Of a stretch of 8,043 bases of DNA, positions 6,444 to 8,043 are shown piece by piece. A program made the translations under genes and the position numbers. The stretch covers positions 1-8,043 of the forward strand of contig CAXSEE010000190.1 in NCBI GenBank assembly GCA_964235615.1, written 5' to 3'. The DNA comes from Lichenicoccus sp964235615. GTDB lineage: Bacteria > Pseudomonadota > Alphaproteobacteria > Acetobacterales > Acetobacteraceae. Every line of letters starts with the position of its first letter. The first letter of the stretch is position 1. The notes beneath the pieces are model-generated. The model did not search any database. It was not told the DNA's origin and saw nothing but the letters and a program-made list of their open reading frames with translations.

Positions 6444-7876
6444 TGACGTCGTCCGGGATCCAGCCCGGACTGCATGCTCATGATGTCGCCATAGTCGATG
6501 TCGCCATAGTTGGGGCCGGTGCCGCCGGGCTTGCCGCGACGGCGATCCTGCGCGCCGCCGGTCGAAGCTGCATCCTGTTCGAGGCCAGCGGGCGTATCGG
6601 CGGACGCGCCCACACCATCCGGCCGAAGAGGCTCGGAGGTGCGCGTTTCGATACCGGCGCCAGCTGGCTGCACCAGACCAGCCGCAACCCGCTGGTGCAG
6701 CTCGCCCGGGCGCGTGGCATTCCGCTGGTCCGTGCGCATCAGGGCGAGCACCGGCTGTTCGTGGGCCGCCCGGCGGAACCTCACGAGTCCCAGGAGTATG
6801 ACGCCGCCTATGCCGCCTGGGAGCGTGTCGTGGAGCAGCGCGCGGGCGGCTCCGACATCTCGCTGGCCGAAGCGGGGGGACCTCCCGGGCGCTGGACCGC
6901 CAATATCGAGAATTGGGAAGCGACCATCATCGCCGCGGCCGATGCCGACACGCTCAGCCTGCATGACTGGCAGCGCAACCTGCTCGACGAAGGCGATCTC
7001 AGCCCACCGGACGGCATCGGCACCCTGCTGGCCGATCTGCTCGGACCCATGGCTGGTACGGTGCGGTTCGAGACCAGGGTCGAGGCGATCGACTGGCGCG
7101 GCGCCGACCTCTGCCGGCTGCGCACGACCAACGGGCCGGTCGACGCCCGCGCGGTCATCGTCACCGTGTCGACCGGCGTGCTGCGCGCCGGCTCGATCGC
7201 CTTCGATCCGCCGCTGCCGCCCACGACCCGAGGCGCCATCGACGGCCTGCCGATGGGCCTGCTGAGCAAGCTGGCCATGCCTGCCACCGGCGCCGGCCGG
7301 CTCGGCCTCGAGGCCGAAACCCTGCTCGAACGCCAGCTCGACCGGCCCAGCACCGCAGGCATTACCAGCGCCGCAGGCATAACCGGCGCCGCAGGCGTCA
7401 CCGGCGGCATGATGCTGTCGGCCTGGCCATCGGGCCTGCCCTACGTCAGCGGCTTCTTCGGCGGCCGCTATGCCCGCTCGCTCGCGGACCGTCCCGCGGA
7501 CGCGCTGGCCGACGCCCACGCCATGTTGTGCAGCCTGCTCGGAGCGGATGCCGGCCTGGCCGTCGATGCATCGGCCGGCATCGTCACCGACTGGGAAACC
7601 GATCCGCTGTTCAGGGGCGCCTATGCGTATTGTCCGCCCGGCCAGGCGCACCAGCGCGGCCGGCTGGCGGAGCCGCTCGGGGATGGCCGGCTGCTGTTCG
7701 CCGGCGAGGCCTGCCGCACCGACGGTCTTGCCGGCACCGTGGGGGGTGCCCTGGCGGATGGCGAACGGGCCGCGCGGCATGTGCTGCGTTACCGTTTCGG
7801 GATGGAAACCCCTCCCCACCTTGGACAAATCCCGGCAGGGCTTGCGGATGGGGTTCCGCCTATCCCCAAGGCATAG
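6443..7876 (+). CDS. flavin-containing amine oxidase-like FAD oxidoreductase
   Basis: Predicted FAD-dependent enzyme of the flavin amine oxidase (monoamine/polyamine oxidase) superfamily; the substrate cannot be read from the sequence. The 477-residue product opens with a Rossmann FAD-binding motif GAGAAG (24-29), Glu47 to bind the ribose of FAD, and the GGR motif (53-55). LPMGLLSKLAM (269-279) places Lys276 where amine oxidases keep their conserved flavin-contacting lysine. DPLFRGAYAY (387-396) and LFAGEACRTDGLAGTVGGA (418-436) form the C-terminal FAD-contacting part. No signal peptide or Tat motif is seen, so it is probably cytosolic. I chose the ATG at 6443, which overlaps the secG stop as TGATG; a GTG at 6440 would add one residue. 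Two in-frame tandem repeats are unusual: DVAIV twice just before the Rossmann motif, and a hexapeptide three times at 304-321. It separates secG from pyrG, which are often direct neighbours in alphaproteobacteria. Confidence 0.88.
   Translation: MTSSGIQPGLHAHDVAIVDVAIVGAGAAGLAATAILRAAGRSCILFEASGRIGGRAHTIRPKRLGGARFDTGASWLHQTSRNPLVQLARARGIPLVRAHQGEHRLFVGRPAEPHESQEYDAAYAAWERVVEQRAGGSDISLAEAGGPPGRWTANIENWEATIIAAADADTLSLHDWQRNLLDEGDLSPPDGIGTLLADLLGPMAGTVRFETRVEAIDWRGADLCRLRTTNGPVDARAVIVTVSTGVLRAGSIAFDPPLPPTTRGAIDGLPMGLLSKLAMPATGAGRLGLEAETLLERQLDRPSTAGITSAAGITGAAGVTGGMMLSAWPSGLPYVSGFFGGRYARSLADRPADALADAHAMLCSLLGADAGLAVDASAGIVTDWETDPLFRGAYAYCPPGQAHQRGRLAEPLGDGRLLFAGEACRTDGLAGTVGGALADGERAARHVLRYRFGMETPPHLGQIPAGLADGVPPIPKA
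6482..6510 (+). repeat. 15-bp-period tandem duplication in the oxidoreductase N-terminus
   Basis: GATGTCGCCATAGT occurs at 6482-6495 and again at 6497-6510, a two-copy repeat with a 15-bp period. In frame it doubles the pentapeptide DVAIV (residues 14-23), the first beta strand of the FAD-binding fold, giving DVAIVDVAIVGAGAAG. Only the second copy is positioned to form the strand. The identity of the copies suggests a recent slippage event. Confidence 0.9.
7352..7405 (+). repeat. three in-frame 18-bp tandem repeats in the oxidoreductase
   Basis: Three consecutive 18-bp units encode TAGITS, AAGITG and AAGVTG (residues 304-321). The shared core is GCAGGC followed by an Ile or Val codon, ACC and AGC or GGC. 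They form a small-residue, low-complexity stretch between the substrate-domain region and the conserved SGFFGGRYA segment. The whole-codon unit keeps the frame whatever the copy number. Confidence 0.92.
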
Positions 7877-7890
7877 TAGACGGGACTCCC

Positions 7891-8043
7891 ATGACGCGGT
7901 TCGTATTCATCACCGGCGGTGTGGTCTCCTCTCTCGGCAAGGGCATCGCGTCGGCAGCACTCGGCGCGCTGATGCAGGCGCGCGGTTATAAGGTCAGGCT
8001 GCGCAAGCTCGACCCCTATCTCAACGTCGATCCGGGGACCATG
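7891..8043 (+). CDS. pyrG: CTP synthase, N-terminal fragment cut by the window edge
   Basis: Converts UTP to CTP using ATP and ammonia from glutamine, the last step of pyrimidine nucleotide synthesis. Only 51 residues are visible, all from the N-terminal synthetase domain. The P-loop-like GGVVSSLGKG (9-18, with Lys17) and KLDPYLNVDPGTM (39-51, with Lys39 and Asp41) match the ATP/UTP-binding signature of the family. The window ends in frame exactly after the Met codon of this motif, so the gene continues to the right. The ATG at 7891 lies 14 bp after the oxidoreductase stop, with a weak GACGGGA-type Shine-Dalgarno, so it is probably in the same transcript as tpiA and secG. Confidence 0.97.
   Translation, partial: MTRFVFITGGVVSSLGKGIASAALGALMQARGYKVRLRKLDPYLNVDPGTM

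Noticed and set aside
6377..7828. 483-codon minus-strand open frame opposite the amine oxidase gene
   Set aside because: The plus-strand protein has a full set of FAD-binding motifs. The antisense frame is a compositional shadow, and its repeats simply mirror those on the plus strand.

Overview
The window is high-GC and reads as ordinary bacterial chromosome. The predicted proteins and the gene order point to an alphaproteobacterium: a PpiD/SurA-like foldase directly upstream of trpE on one strand, and tpiA-secG-(one extra gene)-pyrG diverging from it. The flavour of SecG, TrpE and the foldase suggests Rhodospirillales or Acetobacteraceae. That placement is inference from protein character, not from a search.

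Layout. The left part (about 1-5156) is transcribed leftward. In transcription order it holds a membrane-anchored PpiD-type foldase (5156-3267), trpE (3226-1575, broken by an artificial assembly gap) and a soluble GAF-domain sensor histidine kinase (1441-119). The right part is transcribed rightward as one tight unit: tpiA (5338-6108), secG (6105-6443), a flavin amine oxidase-like gene (6443-7876) and the first 51 codons of pyrG (7891 to the edge). The two units share a 181-bp divergent regulatory region (5157-5337) with a 14-bp perfect palindrome and a twice-repeated 11-mer.

How the genes work together. tpiA (glycolysis), secG (protein export) and pyrG (CTP synthesis) are housekeeping genes that often sit together in alphaproteobacteria for reasons of gene order rather than shared pathway. 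The overlapping stop and start codons suggest translational coupling. The foldase is expected to assist exported proteins at the periplasmic face of the inner membrane, so it relates to SecG in topic. TrpE begins tryptophan synthesis from chorismate, but its glutaminase partner gene trpG is not downstream of it here; a histidine kinase occupies that place.

The main caution is technical. The 100-N run at 2889-2988 is flanked by two identical 55-bp copies of the same trpE segment. Removing 155 bases restores one intact 498-residue TrpE, so the apparent frameshift is best read as an unmerged contig overlap. I found no RNA gene, CRISPR array, insertion sequence or clear new biological system. The most unusual points are the trpE neighbourhood, a tandemly duplicated ribosome-binding-site segment before trpE, and an oxidoreductase with two in-frame tandem repeats lodged between secG and pyrG.
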